Below are positions 12,513-27,015 of a DNA stretch of 64,000 nucleotides, piece after piece. Below the pieces are notes generated by a model that did no database searches, was not told where the DNA came from, and saw only the letters and a program-made list of their open reading frames with translations. The DNA lies in contig JAFBJZ010000850.1 of assembly GCA_016785225.1 (NCBI GenBank), positions 434,001-498,000 of the forward strand, read 5' to 3'. A program made the position numbers and the translations under genes. Source of the DNA: Psettodes erumei (taxonomy: Eukaryota; Chordata; Actinopteri; Pleuronectiformes; Psettodidae). Every line of letters starts with the position of its first letter. Within the stretch, counting starts at the first letter, position 1.

Positions 12513-15500
12513 CTTTTTTTCAGCTTATGACCCTAAATAACCCCACATTCAGCAAGGAAATCCTATTGTTAACTAATGCATAGGAAAAAAGAAGGCTTAA
12601 TGAAAGTACCCATGTTTGAAATGTCTTTGAAATGAAGGAAAAGAAAATTTGGGACAGCATGACAGTCATTGCATATTTCAGTATTGGAGGTTTCATGCAC
12701 CTGTCCTATAATGTCATACCAGATATGCATCAAGTTTTCACATGACTTGGGAATGAATGAAGAGGCTGTGGACCTTTGTGGCCCTTGGTCCACAAAGGAA
12801 GACCTGTCCAAAGCCATGTCAGCAATGTGCTTTTATTGGTTCCAGTACGTTGATGTTTTTTGGGGTTTTTTTCATTTTTTTGGTTTTGATGATATCCCTT
12901 TTCCCCAACCATAGTTTTATCCCAGGTCTTGTGCCATAGATTTGATCCTGTGTTTTGTCTTCCATGTCATGTTGCTTCAGCTTTAAGAGAAGATCAATAT
13001 TTTATTGCTGGGTGGGCCATTGCCGTATGTCTTTTCTGTGGACAGGATTCATTGCACCTTCACTGTATTCTTGTCCAGTTGGTGGCCATCAATCAGTAGA
13101 GCCTACCTTAAAAGACATTGCTGATATACACCTCTTTGAGAAGGTTAAAAAGGTGAATACATTTTAAATATAGTCTCAGTTGCCAGTTTATTAGGTCTAC
13201 TTTGCTAGTACTAATGTAGTCTAGTCCACTGTAAGCACTGTAATTAATCCTAGCTTCATGAGGGTTTTAATGGTCAGTTTCTCTTCAAACTGTTTTAGAG
13301 AGGTGTTAATTCAGCAGTTATCATTTTGGAGAATGCAGTTTGTGCTGTCAGTGAACTGTATTTTGTTATTCTCACAGGTTTTTTTTTATTATTTTGTCTG
13401 TCCCATTCATTTCAGTGATGAAAGGATAAATAAGCACCTCTCAGTATAATGCAGTCCATTTCAACAGCACGAAAACCTGCAGACTCCAAAATGATCGCAC
13501 ACTCCAATCACCTCTTACCTCTTTGAAACAGTAAAAAGTGGGGGGTGTTGTCTAGCAGCAGCAAAACACTTTTCATCACACATAGAGTTTGCATTCTTTG
13601 TTGCCAGACTACCTCATAGTTTGCTTTTCTCTTTCCATCATGTGATAGTTGATGAGGGTTGCGAATATGAGGATTTCACTGAGAGGGTTTACTTTGTGAT
13701 AGATAACACACATGATGGGGTAAAGAGTAATGTGGGAAACTTTGTTGCAAGTAACCTGTTCAAGATGTTTCAGTTACATTAGTTATTGTTTAGTACCTGG
13801 CATAAAAGTATTAGGATCGAACAAATACATGCATACAGTTCCTCCAGTGTACCTAAACTTCCTTTACTGCTGGCTCAAGGAAAAAGAGACACTTTCTGTG
13901 TGTATCCATTAAGCTCACAGAATAATCACCTGTAAAATCATGTCCCACACTGTCATGCTCACACCGCATTTTATTTGTGAAAAACAATAGTAATGTTGTC
14001 CTCATTATCATTTACTTCCACAAATGAAAAAAAGAGGTAAATAAGTGGAAAAACCGTGACTACTTTGCTGCCTATAAAGCTGTCCTGAAAGTGCTGTCGC
14101 TTGATTTGAATGCTCCAGTGCAGCTTCGATTCAGCTGGCAAAGCTCAGAGAAGGTAAGGGCTTTATTTTCAGGGCTGTAAGCCAATCAAGGAATGAGGAT
14201 TTAAACCGTCTTCCTGGTTGATCAATTCTAACTTCCTGTTTAATTATACCCTTTCACAAACCGCACAATCCCCTCTCACATAAATAAACCATCATCATTC
14301 CTTAAACACACAATGATTGTCCCTCGCTGGTTGCTAGTCTTCAAGATTTCAGGACAGGTGGTAGATGGTACATGGTTAGCACAACAAATTGTGGAAGTAT
14401 ATAAGGTACTCTGTACATATGTAGATCTATTTGGGTGGATAATGCACACAGTAACATACAGTTAGATGAATTGGAATGATGAGATGATATGGTTTTGTAG
14501 GGTTAATGCACAATAGGTATGTGATGTTGTTTGCTGCTAGTTTCCCAACTTCGGAAGGTATAGGTTTTGGGAAGGCTGGCACTGTAATCTTTTCTGCAGG
14601 CCTAACTGTCCGTTGCAGCCTGTTCTGTCTGTAAATCTGTGATTGATGTGCAGGGAACAGACTCAGTAATTGCCTAAAAAGGGCAGAGGAGAACAACTAA
14701 AAATGCCCTTTTAGCCCAGACAAACAGCTTGATACAATGTGACGGCAGCAAAGTAAAAGTCATCTTTTTGGATGTTGGTGATTTGAAGAGAAGTGTCTGC
14801 TAAATAAACAGCGTCTTCATCTGTTGCCTTTGTGGTTAAGAAGAAACAGACTTTTGGGGCCCAATGTTACCACAGCTTTGACCCAAGGGCAGACTGGCCA
14901 TCTGGACTACTCGAAGTTCAGTGGTCCGTTAGACAATTAGCACTGGTGTGTGTGTATACAGTGCAGTCTAAAGGTCTGAGACCACATTTCCATTCAGAGA
15001 GGCTGAAAAGCATAGAGAAAACAGGATAAAATACAGGAAAATGGAAGCGTTGTTATGTCCGAAAAGTACTTCTGCATTTAAAGGTTCTGCTGATGGCAAT
15101 AGTGTTGGCATGGTTGACCTCTTTCGTGAGCACAAGGGCATCAGTTACGACTCAGGACCATAGCCAATCAGTGCAGTGAAACAATAAACAAAAAGGTGTA
15201 AGCTGAAGCAGTGGGCTGACAACAACCGGAATTAAAGAATCCATCTTTAGGGAACAGGATAACTGATGATTTTCAGCTCTGTTCAGTGCGCTGCATTCAT
15301 CAGACATTAAAATACACTAACCATAGAACTCAAAATATTTGGCTTGCATGATGAGCCTAACCTTCCCCTGTCTTTCATCATCCATTCTTACACAAGGATT
15401 TTACAAAGAAAGACACTAAAATGAATTATGTTGCTACTGTACTGCTCAGTTGAAATTCTAATTTTGTACTAATGCTTGTCCAACCTACACAATACAACAC

Positions 15501-17083
15501 AACGCAAATCAAACTTAAGTAACAGCTGTGAACTGTATTATATGAAGAGGTGTTTCTGATGTGTTTCTCACTTAATTGTGGTCTCTCTTTCCAACTTCTA
15601 CATAAGAAATTAGTCTGTGTTGTCTGTCATTTTTTCAGTGAGCTCTACACTGTAAGATCAATGTGTTGCCAAGGTTACTCAAATATATCCTATAACCCAT
15701 CCGTAAGTAGGGGAAAATGTGCTGCATACTCTGATCTCCCATTCACTACTGGTGAAGGACTCTTTTGCCTTATCTACCTTCTTCTTCAGGTTTCCTGTGG
15801 TTGAGCTGCGAACTGGAGAACCAAGTGCTGTTTCCAGTCTTCGCAGCATGAGAGGAGGATGTTTGTCTCATCATCACTGCTGCTGTAAATGGTACTTTAC
15901 CAAGTGCTATTTATGCTAACAACAGGTTGTTCTTTAACAACTGATTTACCAGTGTAATTATCAGTAGAGAAGTACATGATGTTACCTTTGGGAGTTTAAC
16001 ATTTTGCTTTAGAGTTCTTGAGCTCTTTAGAAGGGCTTTGTGGGGCATTTGGCTTTTCGCAGCCCCAGGCCTTTGCCTGGAGGTACTGCAGATATATCCT
16101 GTAGTATGTAACCTGGTATGTATGTGGGGATGGGGGGGTGGCTGCAACTAGCTCCAGGCATGAAGAGAACAGAGAAAAGAGGTCAGAGTGGAGCTGTTTG
16201 AAAAGAGCAAAAGACTCCTAATTAATTCCATCAGACGTCTCCCTCTCAGTCTTTGTCTGCCTCTCTCGCTCTCAGACTTCCCTCACTTGATGACCCGTGG
16301 AGCCACTGACAAGCAGCTACAAAATCTACCTTGATATGATCTGTTTTGTTCAGACACACCTCCAGTCTGATGGCCCCAGCTGACTCCCACTTCTGCTGCA
16401 ATATTTATCTCACCAGAGCCTATTTGCCATTTGTTTTGATCTTGAAAGACATAGTAATAAATAAATATATGTAGTGGAACAGTGCATAATGCATGGCAAA
16501 AAGAGCGGGTGGCATGAAGACTGAACCCCACTCAAAGGGGTGCTTGAAGAAGATGAGATAATGGAGCGTGCATGGATTAGCCCACACAGGCTTGTCAGGA
16601 ACACACACACACATACACGTACACACACAAACACACACACACAGACCACACACTCACATCCACAAGCTTATTTATGCAAAGGTTTGGTGGCCTGTAGCAT
16701 CTTCGGTGGCTCTTGTACCAGAGGATCGGCCACATACTGTGAGTTAGAGCCGGTCCTATAGGAAGGAGATCAAAGACGCGAATGCACACACACACACAAA
16801 CGCACAGTAAGAGTCTGCCTCATATTCATACTTTTAAACTGCACTTGACAGAAATTAGGAAAAAAAAGTTTCCAATGCCATTTGGAGTGCATCTTAGTTT
16901 AAATGGCTTGATCCCAAGTGGAGACAAACTGAAACATTTGTTTGGGGCAGATTCTCTGTTGTCTTAAAGGAACATACCACTGTTTTAATATGATTTTACA
17001 TATCAAACCCTCTCTTCTAAAAGATATGTTAAATGAGATAACTTTACATGTTTTGGAGGAGTCTTTTATTGTGGTCTGTGCAC
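12513..17083. other. Non-coding stretch, no gene seen
   Basis: This stretch holds a CA-rich microsatellite (16600-16643) and a shorter one near 16786-16798. There is one exon-like segment at 15790-15884 (strong pyrimidine-rich acceptor, open frame, weak GTAAAT donor), treated as a low-priority candidate. The other open frames, including cysteine/valine-rich ones created by the CA repeat, are not genes. Confidence 0.6.
16600..16643. repeat. Interrupted (CA)n microsatellite
   Basis: AC/CA dinucleotides over about 44 bp with TA, GT and AA interruptions. It creates spurious VCV-rich frames on the minus strand. Confidence 0.9.
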
Positions 17084-17205
<122 letters not shown>

Positions 17206-20200
17206 ACAAAAAATCTATATATGAATATTCATTGTTTTTATATAAGCAGATAGACGATTGCAAACATTTTGGACATGTGGCTGAATTTTTAATAAAATCC
17301 ACCAGGCTGTTCCATTCCTTTTGTATTTACAGTGCATATATGGGCAAATCAACATCATTAAATGGTACAATATGCCCGTTAAGGCTGAATGAAAAGTGAT
17401 TCAGCTGTGACCCAGTTGGGCCACCATACTCAAAAATGAAGGTCGCTTTAGATCACAATTCAACATCTCATTTCTCTAAAACATGTGTCCTTGATTCCTC
17501 TCACCTCACATCTTCCTTGCAGCTCTCCTTGTGTATTTAATGAGAGCAACTAAGATGCAAGGAAAAGAGGCAATTCAGGGAAATGTGGATACAGTTAATG
17601 GAACTGGGACATAACCTATTAACCTAACCCTCCTTCTCATGTTATAAGTTGTTGTCGTTGTTGATTTAACAAAGATTAAAAAAAAATAAAACTGTGTTCA
17701 ATAATGTATGTTTATACTGTGGGGGATTCATTTTCTCTGCACAATTCTTGAAATTCTTGAACAAATCAATTTTTCCACCAAATCTAAGATGATTTGCTAT
17801 GAATTGACAGCTCTTTGACAGTATTTCTGTTGTACATGTGTCTCTGACTGAACTGGTGAATATTTATTGTATATTAAACTATGCATCTTATTTTTTCATA
17901 TCTTGATTTGCATGAATTCCTATATGCTGTCAAAGTAAACCAGCAAACTTCCAAATCAATCTCCACTTAAACTGGATTACGACAGTGATATAATGTTAGC
18001 TAAAATTAATGCAGAACTAATCTTTAAGATTCTCATAATTGATTTCTTCCACCATATGAGAAGGGATGCAAGCCAGTGTCTATCAGAAAAGTAATTAAAA
18101 ACACCTTCAAATACCTATTGAAGCTATGCTTTGCAAACTGCAGTAATTCAAAGGGTGGTGTGTTCTGTGTTTTACTGACAGGACCAAAAAATGAGAGACG
18201 GGGTCAATAGTTTGCTGCGTGCATCTTAGTCAATTATATATTTTGAAAACCTTCATCATTGCAAAGTTATGCGCAGAAATTCTTCGACATGGTACACTGC
18301 ACCCGAAGTCTAGCAAAACATTAGCACACTGCATTATAAAATTCCAAATGCACTAACATCCTTAAAGTTAATATTTGTGCATATCCATCCTTCACATCAA
18401 ACTAACAAAGCCGCTTGCTTGAACAAATTGTTCCCCAGCCTTTCACACACATACACACACTGTTGCATCTTCAAGCTGACATGGTGCATCACCAGTCCAT
18501 TGTTTGCCTGTGATTATCAAACCCACTCATGTTCTATTTCTGCCATGCATTAACCTTTGAAATCATAGTGTGTCCCTCTCTCACACATACAGCTTTCCAC
18601 TGACATCAGACCGCACAATGACAACAACAGTTACCCCTTACCACTTGCCAACTTTTGGGGGTTATTTTTTATTTTGTCAAACACTCAACTTCTCCTGTGC
18701 AGTAATTTTGTTTTGAAGCTATTCTTGTGGTAGACACATTGGATGCTTGTAAAGGTGCTTCACAACAGCCAGTACACAGATTATAGGAAGGACAGAAGAA
18801 TGTGGGATCACTGGGTACAAGAAAGGAAGAGGATGCATTCTGGGAAAACAGAGAAAATAAGGAGACAGGTAAACAGAGGAGACGAATAGCAGATATAGAT
18901 GCATCAGACACAAAAGGTTTGAAAAATAACAGCGAGGAGGAGATATGATTAACATGCAAAGGCTTAAGGGACACTAGTGGTTCCTAGAGGCTGCAATGGT
19001 AACTACAGCACAATATTGTAAAAAAAAAATAAATAAATAAATAAATTTTTTAAAACGCAGTGATGATGCAATGTGCCGAATGTTTGATGAAATGTCTTAT
19101 GTGCAAAGTTGGCACATTGTTCTGAGGTGGAATGAACAGCACTAATGTAATGTATGTGTCCAGAACTGAAAAGGGTTCTTCTTCAGGAGACCGTTTGTGT
19201 GCTCAGAAAATTCCATTGCAATCTGCCAATTAGAGGTTCATACTTTTAGGATAGGTTTTCAATTGTTTTTGAAATGTCTTTATTGTCAGCTTTTATTTTT
19301 TTGCTTTTTACATTGTAACATCCAAATTGCCATGGACTATACTCCATTAAGTAATTTTCTTCAGGTGGACTGCCTGGAAGTCCACATAAAAACCTCTTGA
19401 GGCTGCTTGTGGTTTGTGGATTTGGGCAGGCCTCAGCAATCAAGGACTTCCTAGGAACTTGACCATTAATTCATTACTTGTAGGAAATCAATTATTATAT
19501 GTTTAAGTGTGCTGAAATGGCAAAAATTCCTAAATAAAGTAGAGTTTAATCAAGTGATCACAGGATTGCTCTCCCTGTTTCTGGGCACAAGCTGCCAGGT
19601 ATAATCTGGGGTTAGGGGTCTTTTTAGTATTGACAATTATATTTTCAAATCACTCACTCAGCAACTCAGATACTGAAGTGTATTTAAAAGCTAAAGCTGT
19701 AACTGACTGTTTGAGCTTGACATAGCCAGCCCAGCTGTATGGCACTGTCACATCAAGATACAAATAAGCCACAAATTAACATTTTGTCTTGTCCACTTTT
19801 AGGACAGCAGCAGTCTGTATTGAGGGATGAAGCACTGAATTGCATCAGTGTTGGAAGCTGGCCATCACAATGCAGCTGTTTTTTACTGTCAGAGTAAAAT
19901 ATACAGACAGCACTTCAGAGAAGAAAGCAAGCAGATAGGAAAGTAACAAGAGAAAGATTTCCCTCTCGATCAGGCACCTGTAATAACGCACATACCTCGT
20001 CTTCACGTATGGCAGCGGAAACAACCCGCCAAGTTCTCTCCTTTCTACCCTGATCAATTTTCTCCGAGCCGTAGCTGGAAATCATTAACTAAAAAGGCAG
20101 TATTGTGTGGAGATCATTTATAGCTACATTTTGTTGAGGAAATGCACCATAGCAATGGAATGGCCCACTCCATCTGCACAGCAGGTTAAAAGGAACCATT

Positions 20201-20854
20201 GGAAAGTTATTGCATTTAATTTAGCTTGGTGCTATGAATGATTTATTTGAAAGTCCCATTATAAGAGGGGCGAAAAAAAGTTCTATTTTCTGAATACCTG
20301 ACGAATGGAGTGCGGTTTACAGGCAACTTTTTTGTCCATTAGATGCCATGCAAGGAGATTAATTTTAGTGTGGTAATGAAACTACACTCTCTCGACAGCC
20401 AAATTTATTTGGAGCTTTTTAAAATGTAAGAGAGATAGATGGTTTACTGTGTCAAAAATAATTGCCTGTATCACAAGAGTTCATTAAGTTAACGCAGGGT
20501 GTGTTTCTACCATCACACTTGGCCCTTAGTTGCTGCAATCATAAAGCAATGGAGCTTTTCCACACCTTAGTATTGTGTGACAGATTTACAGGAGTGGAGC
20601 TTGTGCAAAATCTAAACTCTGACACACTGATACACACACACATTGACACCCACATACAAACACAATGTAATTTATAACTACCCTGTCTCTTTGAAAATAC
20701 ATTCATATACCATTAAACTGTTTTCCCAGTTACACTGTGTTGACAGTGTAATCACTGGCTGGATTATGTTCAGAGGCCATTTTTTTTCTCAGTGAATGAA
20801 TGCGTGAGGCACTACATTTATTATTGGCAGCAGAGAATCCAGGAGGTGGTTGGG
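17206..20854. other. Non-coding stretch, no gene seen
   Basis: AT-rich sequence with an A-run plus (AAAT)n at 19020-19045. Overlapping minus-strand frames at 18669-18974 have no domain or splice support. No RNA gene seen. Confidence 0.65.
19020..19045. repeat. A-run with (AAAT)n
   Basis: A run of A residues followed by about five AAAT units. It may mark the 3' end of a lost retroposon, but no body or target-site duplication was recognised. Confidence 0.85.
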
Positions 20855-21045
20855 GTGGATGGCAAAACCGTGGTTCACTTCCACAGCTGCAGGTTTTGTC
20901 AACGAAAGTACTTTTTCTGTATCCAACCAGATGAGGATCTTTCCCAAACCTTGACAAACTGACGTGAGTGTCAAAACATAAACATAAGAGAAGTGAAATA
21001 TTGCTGAGAACACTAACAGTGGATGTTGTATGGCAAAGATGGGGT
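20855..21045 (+). mobile_element. Diverged dispersed repeat, copy 1
   Basis: This segment shares a core with copy 2 at 26836-27015: CTTTTTCTGTATCYAACCA, then GATGA-GA-CTTTCCCAA. Further on there is a second shared block (AGTGGATRTTKTATKGCAA followed by GRGGG), and a third ending in CATTTTAC. The order and spacing of the three blocks agree in both copies, so homology is likely. The pattern resembles 'CTAACCA-GAC-CTTTCCCAA' repeats that are frequent in fish genomes. The element type is unknown. Confidence 0.5.
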
Positions 21046-24000
21046 TACAAATATTTAATCTGTGAGCATTTTACTAATACGCTTTTGTCAGCAAATCAAC
21101 AGAAGTTTTTGGAGACAGGTTTACCTGTTGTGGCCTATAGCACTGCATCTACTGTATGTAAAACTACATCTTTAATGGTTGCTGGACCCAACCTCCCACA
21201 ATATCTGGAAAAAAATCCCCAAACTATCTCACTCAGAGTAATTTAACATGCTATAATTACATTCCTGTTTTGGCCTTTCACAGTCAAGTCTCAATCTAAC
21301 GTGACAATAACCAACCACATGTTCCCTAAAGAAGTGAAATGGCAGACCGTGTTTGGCTCCTGTAATGTGACATGTTTCCCAGTGAACCGGAATAAGCTGG
21401 TGGTGTAATTTTGAGAGGGGCTTGATCAAATCCCTCACGCTTTTTCAAAAGAAGGAGGAAAAATTGGAGTGTGTCGTTGCTTCATAAACAAATCAGACTA
21501 AATAAACAAAGGTGTTCGAGGGGCCACAGCAATTGCAAACAAGATGAATAACAAAAAGCCTAGGCACTGAGTGTTGAGTATAATAATAATAATAAGCCTT
21601 TAATAATACATGGTTGACACCAGCATGCTTTGTGTGGCAGCCTTCATCAGGGTGTTAAGGTAAAATACAAACACTCACATAGCACAAGGAATGAGGTTAC
21701 AGGTGTGTGGAGACTCTGCCATGTGTCGTTTTATCATGTCTGGCTGTCAAAACACTGGTAAGACACTGTACAAATATATTGTGTCAAAACAAATTGTAAC
21801 ATGTTAACTGCAGTAATTCTTTCATTGTCTTTGTGATACAAGCAACGGTAAAACACATTCACTTAAAGAACTGGAGTTAACTGGAGTTATGTCGGTAACT
21901 TTCAGTTTTACTTGTCTCATTTGCCAAATAGGAGCCAACAGCTGTGCAATCACTGTGGTTATGTTCATTTGTTCACTGTGATCGAAAGCAGTGATCGCAC
22001 AGAGAACAGACAGTTTGCAGTAGAATTGGCTTCATGAACTGACGTGTGTAGCTGGAAAGGATCAGGAAGAGAATTTCTTCAACCTGCTAAATGTTGTTTG
22101 CGCACTTCACAGTCTCCACTGGCACCACAAACCCGTCGAATGAAAATGCACAGAGCCAATGCTACAAATCAGAGTTCTCTGACATGGCCCATAGGTTCTG
22201 AAGCCATGCCGTAAGCTCTTAACACAGAACTATAAATCCCCCTTTGGTCTGCATGAAGTCTCCCCTCCACAGCAGTTGCAGGATAGGTAGCAGCTTGCCT
22301 CCACCCATTCCAGGGGTCAAGCAAACTGTTTGGCCTTTAAACTCAGAAGGCTAGTTGAGTCAACAAGGTCATGTTTAGTTCTTTCCAAATAATATTTAAC
22401 TGAATTCATTTTTGTAAGTTATAAGCAATCACCAAGGCTTTATCTGAAACTAAAGAAGGATTTTAATGTATTAATATTAAACACTAAAAAAATGTAAGGA
22501 CACAGGATTATAATTTCTGTCATTAAAGATGAGTGTGAATTATTTCAATTCATTTTTGAGGTTTCATCTCTCCACTATCAGGACAAAACTACAGCATGTT
22601 CAAGATTTTGCTATGCTATGTTTTCGAAGTCGCTATATGAATGTATATGATAGATATCGCCTCTGGCTGAGACCTGCGGGATGACAAACAGCCAATTGGG
22701 AGCCAACAGTGCTTTGCTAAACGTCAGTCATTGTTCAGTTCATTTGCTGAGGTTGATTTAGGTCTTGCTTGCAGGTCAGCGACGCAGGCAGGAAGAAAAT
22801 ACACAAACATTTTAAATGCATTCCCACATGCAAGCCTTCAATCTCACCCCTGCCCTGCGGGGGAGGGCGGGGGGCATCCAACCTCGTCTCATCTCCATAT
22901 CAGTTGTTCGCTTTGCCTCGTTTACCTGGCAAAATTGTGGCAGCCTAGGATGGCATCTCATAAAACTGTTCTGGAAGGGAAAGGTCAGGTGTTGCACATA
23001 CTCTAGGTGCCAAATCATAAGATGTTTTCTCCAATTGTTCCCAGAGAGAGAAATAGATACGTTATTACTTCTGGTGTCTTCTTGAGACTAAAATAGTATG
23101 TTGGAATTTGTATTCATAACCTGTCTGCTAAGAATGCACATGAAACAGATACAACAGTCGACATAATGGAATATTTTTGGTCTCTGCTTTTCAAACAGAT
23201 GGAATAATAGCAAATGCTAAGGGCAGAGGAAGGAGTTGAGGAGGGTAAATTCAATAGTTGGATTTTAATATCTGAGAGAGAAACAGTAAACATGAACCGT
23301 GCCAGTTTTCAGAGGCTGCCTGTGTATCTTTTCTTTAATGTGGCACTTAAAAGAGCTCAGCTTCAAGAGGCTTCATATGGTAAACACCAACAGCCATCTG
23401 AATGGGGGAGGGGTCTTGCCAAAATAAATCTGCGGAAACTTAAACCAGGATTGCACGCAAATGTTGCAGTTGCAGATCAATCCACTTCCTAATGCTATTT
23501 CTTTCTCACTGTCCACAGTGTTGGTTTGAAAGGAGACTGGTCTGACTCCAGGAAATAAGAAGCTACGGAGTTGTGAAATGTGCCGTCAAATGGGGCTTGA
23601 CACATCAGGGTAAATGTCAGCGGTCTCCATTTCTGCAACGTTTATGGGGGTCACTGTCCGTCATCATTGAGGTTAAAGGTAAAATGAACTTCATTGAACC
23701 TTGAGGGGAAATTGTGTAACAGTGTGACTTTTCAAAATCACTTTTAACCTGATGATGTTGGAAGAGTTGAAAAAAAAACTGGAAGTAAGACTTGTCCTAT
23801 ATCCCACACAATAGAAACGTGGTTTGAAACGAGTTGTTCATTTTTCATTTACTGATGCCTTAATACAGTTGTCGTCAACTGTGACCCGTTGGGCACTTTG
23901 TTGGCAGCACAGTCACTGGATGGAGAAGTGCAGAGTGGATCTAAAATTAAATGAATCTGGATTGAGGTGTACCCTGACATGTACTGTATGGACAGATTTT

Positions 24001-26835
24001 TTTGACAGGAACAAAAAGAAAACAGGTGATACTCACCAAGCAAACTTATTGACATGATCATTCTTGCCCTGTCAGTAATGTGGGAGACCTGTGTTGTTGT
24101 TTTTTTTACATGAAGCTCTTTTGCTGAACTTTAACTTTTGGCCATATTTCTGTTCTGTTCTCTGTGCGATCAATGCTTGTGTTACCTGCAGAATGAATTT
24201 CAAAAGCTTTGTGTAAGTTCAGTCAGGAAGACTATCTCTATGCCTCATTCATTCACAATCCTCTCTCTCCCTCACCATGCTCTCGAATCAGCTGACTCTG
24301 GGTGTTTTTGGTAAATCAATTAGATTCTGCAGTTGCAATCAGCAAATCATTCAGTTGCCATCAGATTTTCTGTTCTCCTCTCTTCTCTAGTCAGCTGTCA
24401 TTTCAGTGCAAAACACTGCAACACTCCTCCCCATTCATCTCCACTCTTCTACCCAGTGCCCAGTCCACTCCTCATCACATACAGATCTTCCGCATTGGCT
24501 TCTTCCATTCTCATCATCACCACCAGCATCGAGACCCCAGGGGGTGTTCCTGTACCACGCATCACCTCACCTCCCCTCTTTTTTGAATATGCTGACATCA
24601 CTGGGGTCTATGTGCCAAAAACTTTCACATCTGTCACATTTCTTCTCTTGTTTGTGCATGTGGCAATAAAACATTTTATTTGTTCACTCAGAATGAAGTC
24701 TCTCCTGATTGAAATAACTATTGTGATCCCCTTAAATTTCAGCTGGTGCTGCAATCAGGCCAAATGTTTCTTTTGTCCAATATTAACAATGGTTTCTACA
24801 AAACTGATTTGGTTTACAGGAAGCTGGTAGTTATGGGATATTTTTCCGCTTCGTAATGGATTTTGATAGAAAAACTAACTTCCACAGTATTACATTTTCT
24901 TATGCCCCAAACTGACAGGCTGGATGATGACAAACCTTTTGCCACTTATATGATTTTATGCTTTCATACATTGTATTGTTATTTGTAACAGCAACATCTA
25001 CAATGAAATATTGAATACTAAGTGGAAAAAGCCATGTTCTGTTCAGCCACTGACTATACACCGATCAACCTGGTTTTAATGGCTGTACATTTAATGCTGT
25101 ACGTCATTGTGGCTAACAACAAGTTAAGTCTGAAAAACGAGTTGCTGAGGAGGCAGTCACATCAGTTATTTTCCAGCCAAAGTCACCCTGACCTCCTCTT
25201 GACCTCAGCTCAGCAAAACAAAGAGCAGCACAACTGAGAAAATAACTGCCATGGTTCAAACGTCTGATTAAAAATTTAGGCTGATCAAATCAGCCTTATG
25301 TATTCACAGCGCCAGAGGCTACGCATGATTGGCTGGAAACTAGCATCAAGCTGTACTTGATTAGTTATGTCTGATGAGCTTCTTCCTGGGGGGGTGGGGA
25401 GGTGGGGGCGGTACGCTGTTGATTTGGGCTGATGAGACTTAATCATGCTAATCAATGGGCTCAAGGAGAAGGGAGGCGGGGAAGAAAGACATGGAGAGAT
25501 GAAGAGATGAATAAAAAAAACTGTCTGTCGGCAGCAGGAGAGGGTTTCCTGCCAACACTGCAAAGCATCAGTTGTGTTCAAATTGTTTAGATTATGCAGT
25601 GTGTTGATTTGCAGTTTTTTTCTGTTGCACTTCAATTGTTAATACTTTGGATATAATTGTAAGCATGAACACTTTCATTTTTCACCACAGCGTTGCACAT
25701 TACTGGAGGAATATTCAACAGTTGTCTTTGTAATGGGCTTTCAATTCATCCTTGAGCTGCTAAAGCTGATATTCACATGAGCTTACCCTGTCATCCTGAC
25801 TGCGCTCTTTCACCGAGCACTGCCTTCAAATGCATCCCTTTTTAGATTTCAACACTAAATTTGTATACGCAAGATTGCCTTCATGCACTTGGATGAGTTG
25901 ATTCTTGAGTAGAAGCAATTAAATGCTTAAGTGTTAAGTTTGGATTTGAAGTAAGTGAAGGGCAAACAGAGTCAACAAAGTTCTTGACCCTGAGAGCACT
26001 TCTTAGACTTCGACATGGGGCTGGGATGTGTAATTCTCATATAGTGATTGCAGGGATCATGTGTTTGATGTGGAATAAATGATGAAAAGGACTGCAACAC
26101 TGTCATAGCCTATGCTGTTGTTCGCATAACCCCGGTTCTCTGAATTCTACAAGTTGGTGTCTCAGTTTTGGAAACACCTCCCTGTGTATTCTTCAAAGCT
26201 TTATCCTAACCTGGATGGTGTAGGAACCTCCTCACGTCCACAACATCTACCTTTGCTAATTAGGCACAGTTTCCTTGAAACAGAATATTGGAGGCTGCTT
26301 TAATGAGAGGAGGGCTCTTCAAGTGTCAGTCAAAGGGATGTGTTAAGGGGTATCCAAGAAGAGTGGGGGAAGTTTGATTGAAGGCATGAAACTGTTCCGG
26401 GATCTGACAGTTTTAGTGATTGAATTATTAATTGAGGCCTCTGTTATTCACATGATGGAACCATTAAAATGCCATCAGGTAAAAAGGAGAACTTTGTCAA
26501 AGGCGCTCCACTGATTTTAAAAATAAAGGTCAGTTTATCTTTGAAACCTTGTAACGTTGTCTCTAGAGCCACCCTGCCTGCTTTGCTGAATGAGAAATGT
26601 TATTACTTGGTCTGGAGCTTGTGACAAAGGGAACATAAGTCTGCCATTTTATTTTTAATTTTTTTTTAAATGTAGTAACATATTTTCACCAATCATGGTG
26701 TAATGGAAACTGTAACTGCTGTACAAAGTGCTGGACTTCGATGCTGGATACTGGGGTCCTGTGTGAGGTTAGGTTTCAATATCAAATGCACTTTGGTTAA
26801 AGTGAGTTTGAGATTGAGGTTTAAATGTCAACAAG
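21046..26835. other. Non-coding stretch, no gene seen
   Basis: A probable degraded dispersed repeat lies at about 21575-21690. A somewhat GC- and CpG-richer patch lies at 22.73-22.96 kb (GCGACGCAGG, GGAGGGCGGGGGG). The longest plus-strand open frame in the window, 165 codons, lies at 24333-24830; it has no recognisable domain and overlaps what may be the 3' end of a dispersed element (AATAAA at 24665-24670). No credible gene. Confidence 0.6.
21575..21690 (+). mobile_element. Possible degraded dispersed repeat
   Basis: An ATA trinucleotide stretch is followed by CCTTTAATAATACATGG and then GGCAGCCTTCATCAGGGTG. The GCCTTCATCAGGGT phrase recurs in many fish genomic repeats in my recollection. 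The boundaries are guesses and no coding remnant was found. Confidence 0.35.
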
Positions 26836-27015
26836 GCAAAAACGGAATGTCTCATGCTTCAAGTCGCTGTGAACTTTTTCTGTATCTAACCACGATGATG
26901 ACCTTTCCCAAGTGTTGCCATATAGAAGTTTATTAATGCTGTCGATGTTACAAGTGGATATTTTATTGCAAGAGGGGGTATTATTGTAGGAAAAAAACGC
27001 AGACATTTTACTTGT
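26836..27015 (+). mobile_element. Diverged dispersed repeat, copy 2
   Basis: Homologous to copy 1 at 20855-21045 through three collinear blocks. The best-preserved block is CTTTTTCTGTATCTAACCA at about 26874-26892, next to CTTTCCCAAG. Both copies lie in the same orientation about 6 kb apart. They are separately degraded, so independent insertions of one family are likelier than a local duplication. Confidence 0.5.
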
